A DNA stretch of 22,610 bases, taken from a virus. Numbering within the stretch: position 1 is the first letter of the stretch; each line of letters starts with the position of its first letter. The stretch spans positions 1 through 22,610 of IMG/VR virus record IMGVR_UViG_3300031707_000196. One strand, written 5' to 3'. The notes under the pieces were generated by a model. That model made no database searches. It was not told the origin of the DNA and saw only the letters and a list, made by a program, of their open reading frames with translations. The position numbers and the translations under genes were made by a program. Shown here in pieces: positions 14,103 through 20,714 of this stretch.

Positions 14103-14467
14103 CAGTTTATTTTTTGATTTATATATTCATTAGTGTACTGGAAAAGATCTAGTAATTCTTGGTTTATCCAATCTTTAATTTTTTCTAACCGTTGATAACA
14201 AAAAAAATCTTGTGTTAAATACCATTCTTCCATTTTAGTACTACCTTTATGATTATTGCACCGTTGACAAGAAGGCATTAGATTATTTCGATTACTAGAA
14301 CCTGATCTAAATCTAGGTATTATATGATCCAGGCTTGTGGCTGGGTTACCGCAATAACCACAGGAGTACTCCCAGGATTTATATATTTCATCTCGAAAGC
14401 GGCGCTTTGCATGCTTAGGTGTTATTTCAATTAATAAGGCGAGAGGATCATGCTCTGTTGCGAACAT
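14102..14467 (-). CDS. HNH endonuclease
   Basis: The 121-residue protein has a full zinc-supported HNH core: SCGYCG with Cys36 and Cys39, SLDHIIPRFRSG with Asp47 and His48, SNRNNLMPSCQRCNNHKGS with the Asn cluster, Cys67, Cys70 and His73. Such enzymes nick or cut DNA, and stand-alone phage copies may act in packaging or as selfish elements. All metal and zinc residues appear intact. It lies directly upstream of the 894-residue gene with a one-base stop/start overlap, so it may be a recent insert into the operon or part of it. It begins 137 bases from the + regulator gene. Confidence 0.85.
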   Translation of the reverse strand: MFATEHDPLALLIEITPKHAKRRFRDEIYKSWEYSCGYCGNPATSLDHIIPRFRSGSSNRNNLMPSCQRCNNHKGSTKMEEWYLTQDFFCYQRLEKIKDWINQELLDLFQYTNEYINQKIN

Positions 14468-14550
14468 ACTCTGTAATTGCCATTACCTAATTTTAAGATA
14501 CCCTCATCTCCATGACGAATCGTAAAGATATGAAATGTTTATAAAGAACC

Positions 14551-14578
14551 TTGCAAACCTGTAATTTTTATGTATTGT
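14551..14578 (+). promoter_or_regulatory. Sigma70-like promoter for the lone HTH gene
   Basis: TTGCAA (14551-14556) and TATTGT (14573-14578) are spaced 16 bases apart on the + strand, about 27 bases before the ATG. Each box matches the consensus at four of six positions. It lies in the 137-base gap, where nothing else is seen, and would let host RNA polymerase transcribe the small gene. Confidence 0.45.
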
Positions 14579-14604
14579 AAGAAGGTACTTGTTTTGTTTT
14601 CCTC

Positions 14605-14826
14605 ATGGCTACAGTCGCAACATGGGTGACAGCTAACCAAATGGCTGCATCCTTGAACATTGATCGAAGTGCATTGTTCTGTATGCGAGATGATGGCACC
14701 TTGAAACTAGGTCCTCACTATGCCGCGTTCAAAGGGAAAACCTATTCCAGGGACAGCTACTTATGGAATGAAAAAGCAGTGCAACACTTTATGAGTAAAC
14801 AAGAAAAGCAATTAGTAGCTTGTTAA
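14605..14826 (+). CDS. Small helix-turn-helix regulator
   Basis: The 73-residue protein appears to be a single DNA-binding domain. WVTANQMAASLNIDRSALF at about 7-25 fits a helix-turn-helix, followed by a wing region with LGPHYAAF and SYLWNEKAVQHFM, like excisionase or MerR-type winged-helix proteins. It stands alone on the + strand between two long leftward gene blocks, with its own promoter-like sequence and a strong terminator immediately after. That is the arrangement of an early regulator or of a transferred moron gene. AGAAGG lies about 22 bases before the ATG, too far to act as a normal Shine-Dalgarno. It resembles the helix-turn-helix protein at 6712 in its GxHY wing. Target and function are unknown. 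Confidence 0.65.
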   Translation: MATVATWVTANQMAASLNIDRSALFCMRDDGTLKLGPHYAAFKGKTYSRDSYLWNEKAVQHFMSKQEKQLVAC

Positions 14827-14844
14827 GTAATTAAATATCTTATC

Positions 14845-14876
14845 AACAACCTTCAATATTTGAGGGTTGTTTTTTT
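14845..14876 (+). terminator. Rho-independent terminator
   Basis: A 12-pair stem (arms about 14845-14856 and 14860-14871, one G-T pair) with a three-base TAT loop is followed by a run of Ts to 14876. It is a classic intrinsic terminator 18 bases after the stop of the helix-turn-helix gene. The T run touches the stop codon of the convergent gene on the - strand. There is no matching U tract for leftward transcription, so it should act only rightward. Confidence 0.9.
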
Positions 14877-16425
14877 ATGGGCTATATGCTATTCCATTTT
14901 TATCTAACATTGTAAAATTTGTAATTTTAATATCTGCAGTTGTTATATTAAATAACTTTTGTAACATAGGAAATATCATTGGTGATTGACAATTATAAGG
15001 TGGTACATCCATTGTAGATAATGAACGTCGTGTTCTATTATATGCATTTGCTTTTTGTTGTTCTTTTTCTGTTTCTGATACTAGACGTTGTTCCCAATCT
15101 GCCATGCTTTGATCACCAACTGGAAAATCATTAGGCTCAGGAGGGAACAATCGATCTTTAAATTTTAATGCGTATATGTGTTTGCAATAACGTAACTCAT
15201 CTAATAGTGGTGTCCAGTTATCAGTAAAATTCACAATCACATCTTGTGGTACTGAACTAGAATCTAATTGTGTACGAGAAGTACTGTAATCATTAAACTT
15301 AGGCATCCCTTCTGAAGTGGCACCCGGGGCTGCGATATTCGTTGTACTACGGGTATATACCGATCCAAATTCAGTATAGACTCCTGGGTTATCTCGCGCT
15401 GATGTACGATCTACAAAAGCATCATCTGTAACTGTATAGTTAAGTTGGAAACCAGAAGGTGCATAAATTTCAACAGTACGATCTACAGCATTAGATGTCA
15501 TTGCTTCGTTATCTAAATTACCATCTGTTGTAATAAATTCAAAACGCCCTGGTTTTACAGAAGATAATCGATTGCGAGGAAATAATTTCTTATTGGTTTT
15601 ACCATCAGTACTAGCAAAAAAATAATCGCGATGTGTAAAATCTTGACATGTACAGGCATAACGAGAACCTGTTATTAAAAAACGACCTGGCGTAAAGCCA
15701 ATCGGAGAAGGGGTGACGAATGTACCATCAGGTGTTACTTGAATAGAGCCAGCTTTTTTAAATGTAAGTACACCAGTAAATGGATTTATATTTATAACAA
15801 CTGCTTGTACATACCCAAAACGTTTTTGATTACTAGGATTAATAGTATCTTTTGTAATGATAGGACCACCATCACTGATGATACGGTCTTCAAAGATTTC
15901 TGTATTAGCAGGATTTAAACCATTAGGTTGTCCAATGACAGGGATATAAAAAGGCGCAGGTAAAGGATTAACACTACTCCAAGTACCAGCTAGTTGTACA
16001 TACCAATAGTTAATATCTTCTGTAACAGAATCAATATATAACTTTAGGGTACTAACTGGATCAGTGTAATCATCACAACGTACAGAACCTGCATAACGCC
16101 AAATTGCCCAATGCATTCCAAGATCTTTATTAGATGTAGGAAAGCCTACAAAAGAACCAGATATTGTAGGTGGTGGGTTACCACTTGAAGTAGTTGCTGG
16201 TATTGCATATTTAAATCGATATTGATAACCGTCTTTATCTGTAGTAGCAGTAGCTAATTCATAACCACGCCGCCAACGAGACCAAGCTGACTCCCGGTTA
16301 ATTGTTGTAATAGAACCTGGTACACCACCTTTAGAAAATTCTGTTGTGATAGGTGTAATTTCTTTTAATTTAAAAACTTCTTTATCACCAAATGTACCAA
16401 AGGAATCTTTACCTTTAAAGGACAT
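14875..16425 (-). CDS. Structural-type protein with split SWIM-like zinc motif
   Basis: The 516-residue protein is the last gene of the leftward virion block and is mostly beta-rich, as in many tail or neck proteins (for example, SGSFVGFPTSNKDLGMHW; KLYIDSVTEDINYWYVQLAG). It also carries the two halves of a SWIM zinc signature, CxC...CxH: RYACTCQDFTHRD with Cys258 and Cys260, and LRYCKHIYALKF with Cys414 and His416. Usually the halves are only tens of residues apart; here about 150 residues lie between them. SWIM domains bind DNA or protein. The C-terminus is helical and charged (residues 440-470). The gene starts two bases after the upstream stop. A virion location is inferred from its neighbours; the zinc site is a sequence reading. 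Confidence 0.6.
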   Translation of the reverse strand: MSFKGKDSFGTFGDKEVFKLKEITPITTEFSKGGVPGSITTINRESAWSRWRRGYELATATTDKDGYQYRFKYAIPATTSSGNPPPTISGSFVGFPTSNKDLGMHWAIWRYAGSVRCDDYTDPVSTLKLYIDSVTEDINYWYVQLAGTWSSVNPLPAPFYIPVIGQPNGLNPANTEIFEDRIISDGGPIITKDTINPSNQKRFGYVQAVVININPFTGVLTFKKAGSIQVTPDGTFVTPSPIGFTPGRFLITGSRYACTCQDFTHRDYFFASTDGKTNKKLFPRNRLSSVKPGRFEFITTDGNLDNEAMTSNAVDRTVEIYAPSGFQLNYTVTDDAFVDRTSARDNPGVYTEFGSVYTRSTTNIAAPGATSEGMPKFNDYSTSRTQLDSSSVPQDVIVNFTDNWTPLLDELRYCKHIYALKFKDRLFPPEPNDFPVGDQSMADWEQRLVSETEKEQQKANAYNRTRRSLSTMDVPPYNCQSPMIFPMLQKLFNITTADIKITNFTMLDKNGIAYSP

Positions 16426-16427
16426 TA

Positions 16428-17213
16428 TTAGAAGAAGCCACCTTGAGCGTATACATGAACCCCTGGAACATAACCTGCACTATTAAGTGCATCTGGGAAT
16501 ACACCTACGTATATGCGGTCTCCTCGCTCCAGGTAGATGCCTTTGTTCCGTAAAGGAGCAGAAGGGCCTAACCCACTGGTATTGCCTGCAGAGACGACAG
16601 GAGCAGCCAACTGAGGCATTAGATCAGAACAGTCTACAATGCCACTATTAGCAGGGACTGTTTTAGCAAAAAGGAGCTTGTAATCTCCACTACCAGGGAT
16701 TGGTACTGTTGTATTACGTGTCTGATAAAAAGCAAATGTTACTGCTGGTTGATAACTATAATCAACTCCGTTATAATTAAATCCTGATGTGGTTCCCCCT
16801 GAATAACGTAAGACAGTATTAACACCTGTCAACGTAGGTGATCCGGTATAAGTATAATAACCCACGCCACTACTAGCTACTCCTGCGCCAGTAAAACTTC
16901 CTGTTACTTGAATCTGGACAATTTGTCCACTGGCAATAGATATAACAGTACCTGAGGTAGTTGTATTAACAAGATAGTCAGCTGCACGATATGTATCATT
17001 ACGTACGATACTAATTGAATCAACGATACCTCCGTTATTTGTATCATCACTTAACTCAGCATCCATATCTACCAAAATAGAAGGAGCTTGCCCACCTTGT
17101 ACAAATAATGTATTGGTGCTAGCACTACCAACAGTTTGTGTTGTTACTCGGATCGCATCAAATAAAGGACGATCAATAAACAGTGGTTGTTTATTAGTGG
17201 AAGTAGATGACAA
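16428..17213 (-). CDS. Structural (virion) protein
   Basis: The 261-residue protein is Gly-, Ser-, Thr- and Val-rich and beta-dominated, as expected for a tail or decoration protein. The start MSSTSTNKQPLFIDRPL and the end GDRIYVGVFPDALNSAGYVP, with VHVYAQGGFF, look like a pattern seen in cyanophage virion proteins. The start is a TTG (17211-17213), chosen because an AGAAGG Shine-Dalgarno lies 8 bases before it and the next in-frame Met is at codon 50. No enzyme motif is present. Its exact place in the particle (tail tube, neck or head surface) cannot be told from sequence alone. Confidence 0.55.
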   Translation of the reverse strand: MSSTSTNKQPLFIDRPLFDAIRVTTQTVGSASTNTLFVQGGQAPSILVDMDAELSDDTNNGGIVDSISIVRNDTYRAADYLVNTTTSGTVISIASGQIVQIQVTGSFTGAGVASSGVGYYTYTGSPTLTGVNTVLRYSGGTTSGFNYNGVDYSYQPAVTFAFYQTRNTTVPIPGSGDYKLLFAKTVPANSGIVDCSDLMPQLAAPVVSAGNTSGLGPSAPLRNKGIYLERGDRIYVGVFPDALNSAGYVPGVHVYAQGGFF

Positions 17214-17221
17214 GTTAAATA

Positions 17222-17227
17222 CCTTCT
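17222..17227 (-). promoter_or_regulatory. Shine-Dalgarno supporting a TTG start
   Basis: AGAAGG on the - strand lies 8 bases before the TTG at 17211-17213. It decides the start of the structural gene, which otherwise lacks an ATG near its conserved N-terminus. Confidence 0.55.
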
Positions 17228-17248
17228 GTTTTCTTATTAAATTCTAGC

Positions 17249-17893
17249 TTATATAGCTCGATTTTGTCCTAAAAGAAAAGGAAGAAGTTGAGCTGTTGGA
17301 TCAGTTGGAGATTCAAATAGCTGAGCAAATAAATTATCCTTTAATTCATCTGTCAAAGTTGTTCCCAATGCGGTGGCTCCAAATAAATTACCTGCTTCAA
17401 TTGCTTGTGATAGTTGCTGTGGTTTCTTTGGCACAGAAGAAGAAGCAGGATTTAAATTTTGTTGATATATATTTAATAATTCTTTAACAGCTTTTACAGG
17501 TTGCCCATAGTAACTAGTGCCTTTTAGTGTAGGTAAAGATGCCCACTCAGGAGCTAATTTATTTAAACTTTGCGGTGTTAATGGTTGATCTGGGTTTACA
17601 CCACGGTCTCTAATTAACTGTAAAGCACCTAAATCTTGTGAACCAGGAGAGAAATCTGGAAGTTTAAGTTTACTTGACACGCCTCTCCAGGTGTCTGGCA
17701 TAAATTGGTACGCGCCTGCCGCAGCTGAAGAGAGTCCATTTTTACTGTTTACGACTTGATTAGGATGTCCTTTTGATAAATCAAATTGACCCCCACCATA
17801 CATAGTAGAATACCCTTTTGGGCCAGCAGTTCCTTCTGCGTGGCGGATAACTCTTAAAAGAGCAGCAGCTTGTGGACTAATAGGTGTTGCCAT
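17249..17893 (-). CDS. Lambda-type (GH104) lytic transglycosylase, probably virion-associated
   Basis: The first 150 of 214 residues match the lambda R endolysin family (GH104): VIRHAEGTAGPKGYSTMYGG carries the likely catalytic Glu20, then GQFDLSKGHP, AAAGAYQFMPDTW at about 57-69, DFSPGSQDLGALQLIRDRG at about 80-98 and EWASLP. These enzymes cleave the glycan strand to give an anhydro sugar. The remaining 60 residues (Pro- and Leu-rich, from NLNPASSSVPKKPQ) are a tail not found in lambda R and may anchor it in the particle. Its location within the virion block suggests a tail-borne wall-piercing role at infection, in contrast to the two lysins elsewhere. It starts directly after the upstream stop. 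Confidence 0.8.
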   Translation of the reverse strand: MATPISPQAAALLRVIRHAEGTAGPKGYSTMYGGGQFDLSKGHPNQVVNSKNGLSSAAAGAYQFMPDTWRGVSSKLKLPDFSPGSQDLGALQLIRDRGVNPDQPLTPQSLNKLAPEWASLPTLKGTSYYGQPVKAVKELLNIYQQNLNPASSSVPKKPQQLSQAIEAGNLFGATALGTTLTDELKDNLFAQLFESPTDPTAQLLPFLLGQNRAI

Positions 17894-17896
17894 TAT

Positions 17897-18931
17897 TTAA
17901 TACTGATTATAAAACATTTGATTAGCCATATCTATTTGTTCTTGCGTTAGTTCTGTTGGACCCACACTTGCTGGAAGCGTTGCTGTAGTTGTCGCTTGTG
18001 GATATACCCGTTGCATTACATCATAACCAGCTTGACCAGGGCGGACTTTTTTAGCTAACTCTGGATTTGCTAAAGCAAACATTTGCATCCCAAGATCTTC
18101 TGCTGCTCTTGGATCAGGTTTACGTAAAGCATTGTATTGATTTAATAAAGGATTTTGTGCTGTTTGCTGTGCAACACTAGATAATTCAGATAGATAAGAA
18201 CGTCTTTCGGCTTCTGTATTACGAGGAGAAGAAAAATTTTCAGGTCTTCTGTTGTTTGTATTATTGTCTATTTCTATGAACCCTGAGTCATCAGGAGGAG
18301 AAGCTGATCTATAGCGTGGATTTACTGGACGTCCTGTTTTGTAATCGTATTGAATCCCATTTACTGTATAATTTTTACCTATACGGTCTGAAGCGTTTAA
18401 TTGTCTAATTAAAGCATCTTCGTCAAAAGCATTAACTGTAGTTCCCAATAAACCTAATGCTGCCATCTTACCAGGGATGCCAGGGGCAAGTGTAAGAAGT
18501 CCAAGGTTATAAAATTCATTGTCTCGTTTTGTGTTATCTGGTATAGCAGCATTAAGCACTGCAGCACCCACATAACCAGCAAAGTTACTAGGGTTAAGAG
18601 GATTAACAATACTACCTGCTTTTCCTAATAGTGTTGTAGGTGTTCGGGTTGCAAATGGATTTACAGCTGTTGGAAGCTTTTTGTAAAGGTTACCAACCTG
18701 TCCAATTCCCCCTTGTATCTGCCGTTGTGCATAACCTGCCTGTCCTTTTAAAAAAGTTAAGGGATCATTAAAAGAAAAAGCGGTTGGTCTTGAAGAAAGT
18801 TTGTTTACAAAATTATCTCTAATACTTCCTATGGATCTTTGTATAGGTGCACCTAAGTTGTCAATAACTCCAGGGACACGTTGCAATCCCTTTCCCACTG
18901 CATTTTGCAAGAATTGTTGAAATGGATTCAT
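17897..18931 (-). CDS. Virion-module protein, unknown role
   Basis: This 344-residue protein has a basic N-terminal third with amphipathic helices (FQQFLQNAVGKGLQRVPG), a mildly hydrophobic Ala/Leu/Gly stretch at about 118-168 (FAGYVGAAVLNAAIP; NLGLLTLAPGIPGKMAALGL) and a polar, Asn/Pro/Gln-rich C-terminal half. Such a mix of membrane-leaning helix and unstructured sequence is seen in internal or ejection proteins of phages, which contact the envelope during DNA entry. It precedes the GH104 lysozyme gene by three bases, which supports an entry complex. This is inference; no family is recognised. An AGGTAG sequence near the ATG acts as a weak Shine-Dalgarno. Confidence 0.5.
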   Translation of the reverse strand: MNPFQQFLQNAVGKGLQRVPGVIDNLGAPIQRSIGSIRDNFVNKLSSRPTAFSFNDPLTFLKGQAGYAQRQIQGGIGQVGNLYKKLPTAVNPFATRTPTTLLGKAGSIVNPLNPSNFAGYVGAAVLNAAIPDNTKRDNEFYNLGLLTLAPGIPGKMAALGLLGTTVNAFDEDALIRQLNASDRIGKNYTVNGIQYDYKTGRPVNPRYRSASPPDDSGFIEIDNNTNNRRPENFSSPRNTEAERRSYLSELSSVAQQTAQNPLLNQYNALRKPDPRAAEDLGMQMFALANPELAKKVRPGQAGYDVMQRVYPQATTTATLPASVGPTELTQEQIDMANQMFYNQY

Positions 18932-18935
18932 GATA

Positions 18936-19397
18936 CTACCTATGGTTCATGTGAAGATAAAGATTACTACCTACTGCAGTATCAGCTGGTCCAGGGAGCG
19001 ATTGAATAAATTCAGCTCCTGATCGTTCATAACGATAGCGAGCTTGAAAAGGATCTTTATAATTTGGCACGTAAAGGATCATTGCTAAACGATTAGTTTC
19101 ATATAAGTATATCTCATCCCATACTTTAAGTGCTTCTCTTGCATTACTAGATCTAATCGTACGATCTACATCACCTAAAATACTTTCAATTCTGGTAGAA
19201 GGAGATGTAGCAACCTCAGTCTTTTTCTCTGCAGTATCGCAACGTCCAATTTGAATAATAATTTTATTATAAAAATATGAATCTGGAACAGTATTTAAAG
19301 ATTCTTCTAGTCGTGCATAGTCTCCTGCTGGAACAGAAACTGTAAAATATCCCAAATGATATCTTACTCTACTTTTATCAAAGTTAGATAACTGCAC
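18936..19397 (-). CDS. Head-tail connector-like protein (conserved cyanophage)
   Basis: The 153-residue protein starts MQLSNFDKSRVRYHLGYFTV, a pattern I associate with small neck or head-completion proteins of cyanophages. The remainder contains a helical middle (STRIESILGDVDRTIRS; NAREALKVWDEIYLYETNRL) and a beta end. The start is a GTG at 19395-19397: an in-frame stop lies just upstream and no earlier start exists. Its place in the module, four bases before the 344-residue gene and downstream of the capsid region, agrees with a connector role. The function is not proven. Confidence 0.55.
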   Translation of the reverse strand: MQLSNFDKSRVRYHLGYFTVSVPAGDYARLEESLNTVPDSYFYNKIIIQIGRCDTAEKKTEVATSPSTRIESILGDVDRTIRSSNAREALKVWDEIYLYETNRLAMILYVPNYKDPFQARYRYERSGAEFIQSLPGPADTAVGSNLYLHMNHR

Positions 19398-19445
19398 TGA
19401 TAACTACCACTGTTCTTATATTATAAAGGTAATAAATTCAATTCA

Positions 19446-20195
19446 TCACATGGCTGCATTAGGATTTGATCCCATTACGTAAGACATCAGAAACTCTTCG
19501 GTTGGATCACGTTGCTGTTGTAGTAAGGAACTAATCAAACCACTGTAAGGACTAGCTTTCTTTTCTGATCGACCAAGGTAGTTAGATAAGAAATTAAGAG
19601 CTGACCCGGCACCTAGCAATTGATCTTGCTGCCGCTGGGAAAAAGTACTTCCCTGTGCAGCGGGAGGGGGCAGTGCTGCAACCTGTGGTACTGTTAAACC
19701 ACTATCATTTTCTGGCCGATCAACATTACCGTGACCTACACGGTATAAAACTTTGCCTGATGGATCTAATGCTTCTGAAAAATATCCATACCCTCCTCCA
19801 GAGCCACGTCTTACTTTTCCTCCTGCAATTGTAGGAAGATAAATAGAAGCATCTTCTACAGCTCCTGGTTTAAATCTAGATTGACCTTTAAAAGGAACGT
19901 AGAAATCATAAGAATTAAAATCTGCAGACGAAGGTGCATGCGCTCCAGTTGCTCTTTGAAGCAATGCTGCTCGTTCTGAAAAAGGTACATTGGGATTATA
20001 AATATCACCTGAAACACCTGCATTAGAGAATTCAATGTTTCTTTTATTTTGCCCATATCGTGCCGCGAGAGTATCAAAAGCTTTTACTTGTTCTGCAATA
20101 GGTAATGATTTTAAAATTTTGAAATCAACATGATAAGGACTAGAACCGCCTATTTTTTTAGAAGGGCCAGTGTAACTCGAGCGTGCAGTAGACAT
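19446..20195 (-). CDS. Virion-module protein, unknown role
   Basis: The 249-residue protein is polar and Ser-, Gly- and Pro-rich. Residues about 1-40 include SSPYHVDFKILKSLPIAEQV, and an Arg/Gly stretch near 130-145 (GGKVRRGSGGGYGYF) stands out. The C-terminus is Gln-, Leu- and Ser-rich (SQRQQDQLLGAGSALNFL; SGLISSLLQQQRDP). No domain is recognised. It may be a scaffold, internal or linker protein. It is the first gene after the intrinsic terminator at about 20211-20244, so its transcription needs read-through or its own promoter, which I could not find. Confidence 0.48.
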   Translation of the reverse strand: MSTARSSYTGPSKKIGGSSPYHVDFKILKSLPIAEQVKAFDTLAARYGQNKRNIEFSNAGVSGDIYNPNVPFSERAALLQRATGAHAPSSADFNSYDFYVPFKGQSRFKPGAVEDASIYLPTIAGGKVRRGSGGGYGYFSEALDPSGKVLYRVGHGNVDRPENDSGLTVPQVAALPPPAAQGSTFSQRQQDQLLGAGSALNFLSNYLGRSEKKASPYSGLISSLLQQQRDPTEEFLMSYVMGSNPNAAM

Positions 20196-20209
20196 GCTAT
20201 TTTATTTTC

Positions 20210-20244
20210 ATTATAAAATAAAGAAGCCCCAGTGAAGTGGGGCT
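20210..20244 (-). terminator. Rho-independent terminator within the virion block
   Basis: On the - strand a seven-pair GC-rich stem (AGCCCCA with TGGGGCT, arms 20225-20231 and 20238-20244) with a six-base loop is followed by TTCTTTATTTTAT. It lies just after the stop of the helix-hairpin-helix gene. It should end or reduce leftward transcription between the capsid-proximal genes and the rest of the virion module. Confidence 0.8.
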
Positions 20245-20248
20245 ACTA

Positions 20249-20659
20249 TTAAACACGTATCAAGTTAGCTGCAAATACAGATTCCCAATCAACACGTTTT
20301 ACTTGTTTTAATTGTTCCAAAGTAGTAAATCTTTCGCCGGATAAACTCATCTGGATATCTTTAAGTTCACGTGCAGTTTTTAATCCGATCCCTTTGATAT
20401 GATCAGCAATCATTTGAGCAGTTGCTGAATTAATATTTAAGCGTATGTCAGGGGGAAATGCACGTGGTTCTTCTTTAGCTGCTTTATCTTTTATTTGTAA
20501 TGTTTTAACTGTTTTTGTAGCTGATTCATCAGGTGTGATTTCAGTTTTGTAAACAGTATAAAGGCGACCGTCTTGATCTTCGACCAAAAACCAATCGCCA
20601 TTATCCCATTCACTAATAACTTTAACTCGTGCACCAGTTTTTGTGTGTTGGTAAAGCAT
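20249..20659 (-). CDS. Helix-hairpin-helix protein in the head module
   Basis: The 136-residue protein joins two parts. Residues 1-43 form a small beta unit (KTGARVKVISEWDNGDWFLV) like an SH3 or KOW fold. Residues about 74-136 contain a ComEA-type helix-hairpin-helix: LNINSATAQMIADHIKGIG, then LKTARELKDI and a second helical part, TLEQLKQVKRVDWESVF. Helix-hairpin-helix units bind the DNA backbone without sequence choice. A DNA-contact role in the head, for example in packaging or at the portal, fits its place among capsid genes. It is followed immediately by an intrinsic terminator. The domain call is firm; the role is inference. Confidence 0.72.
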   Translation of the reverse strand: MLYQHTKTGARVKVISEWDNGDWFLVEDQDGRLYTVYKTEITPDESATKTVKTLQIKDKAAKEEPRAFPPDIRLNINSATAQMIADHIKGIGLKTARELKDIQMSLSGERFTTLEQLKQVKRVDWESVFAANLIRV

Positions 20660-20714
20660 GTAATCCAGAAGATCTGGTTTTAGTTTAGCCTAAACCACCC
20701 ACAATGGGAACCAA

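Noticed and set aside
13770-14117. Hydrophobic + strand frames opposite the 894-residue gene
   Set aside because: Phe/Cys/Ile-rich products are what Lys/Glu-rich coding gives when read on the other strand; not membrane proteins.
14468-14604. Possible tRNA or attachment site in the longest gap
   Set aside because: No T-arm GTTCRANNC sequence, cloverleaf or direct repeat was found; only a promoter-like sequence is supported.
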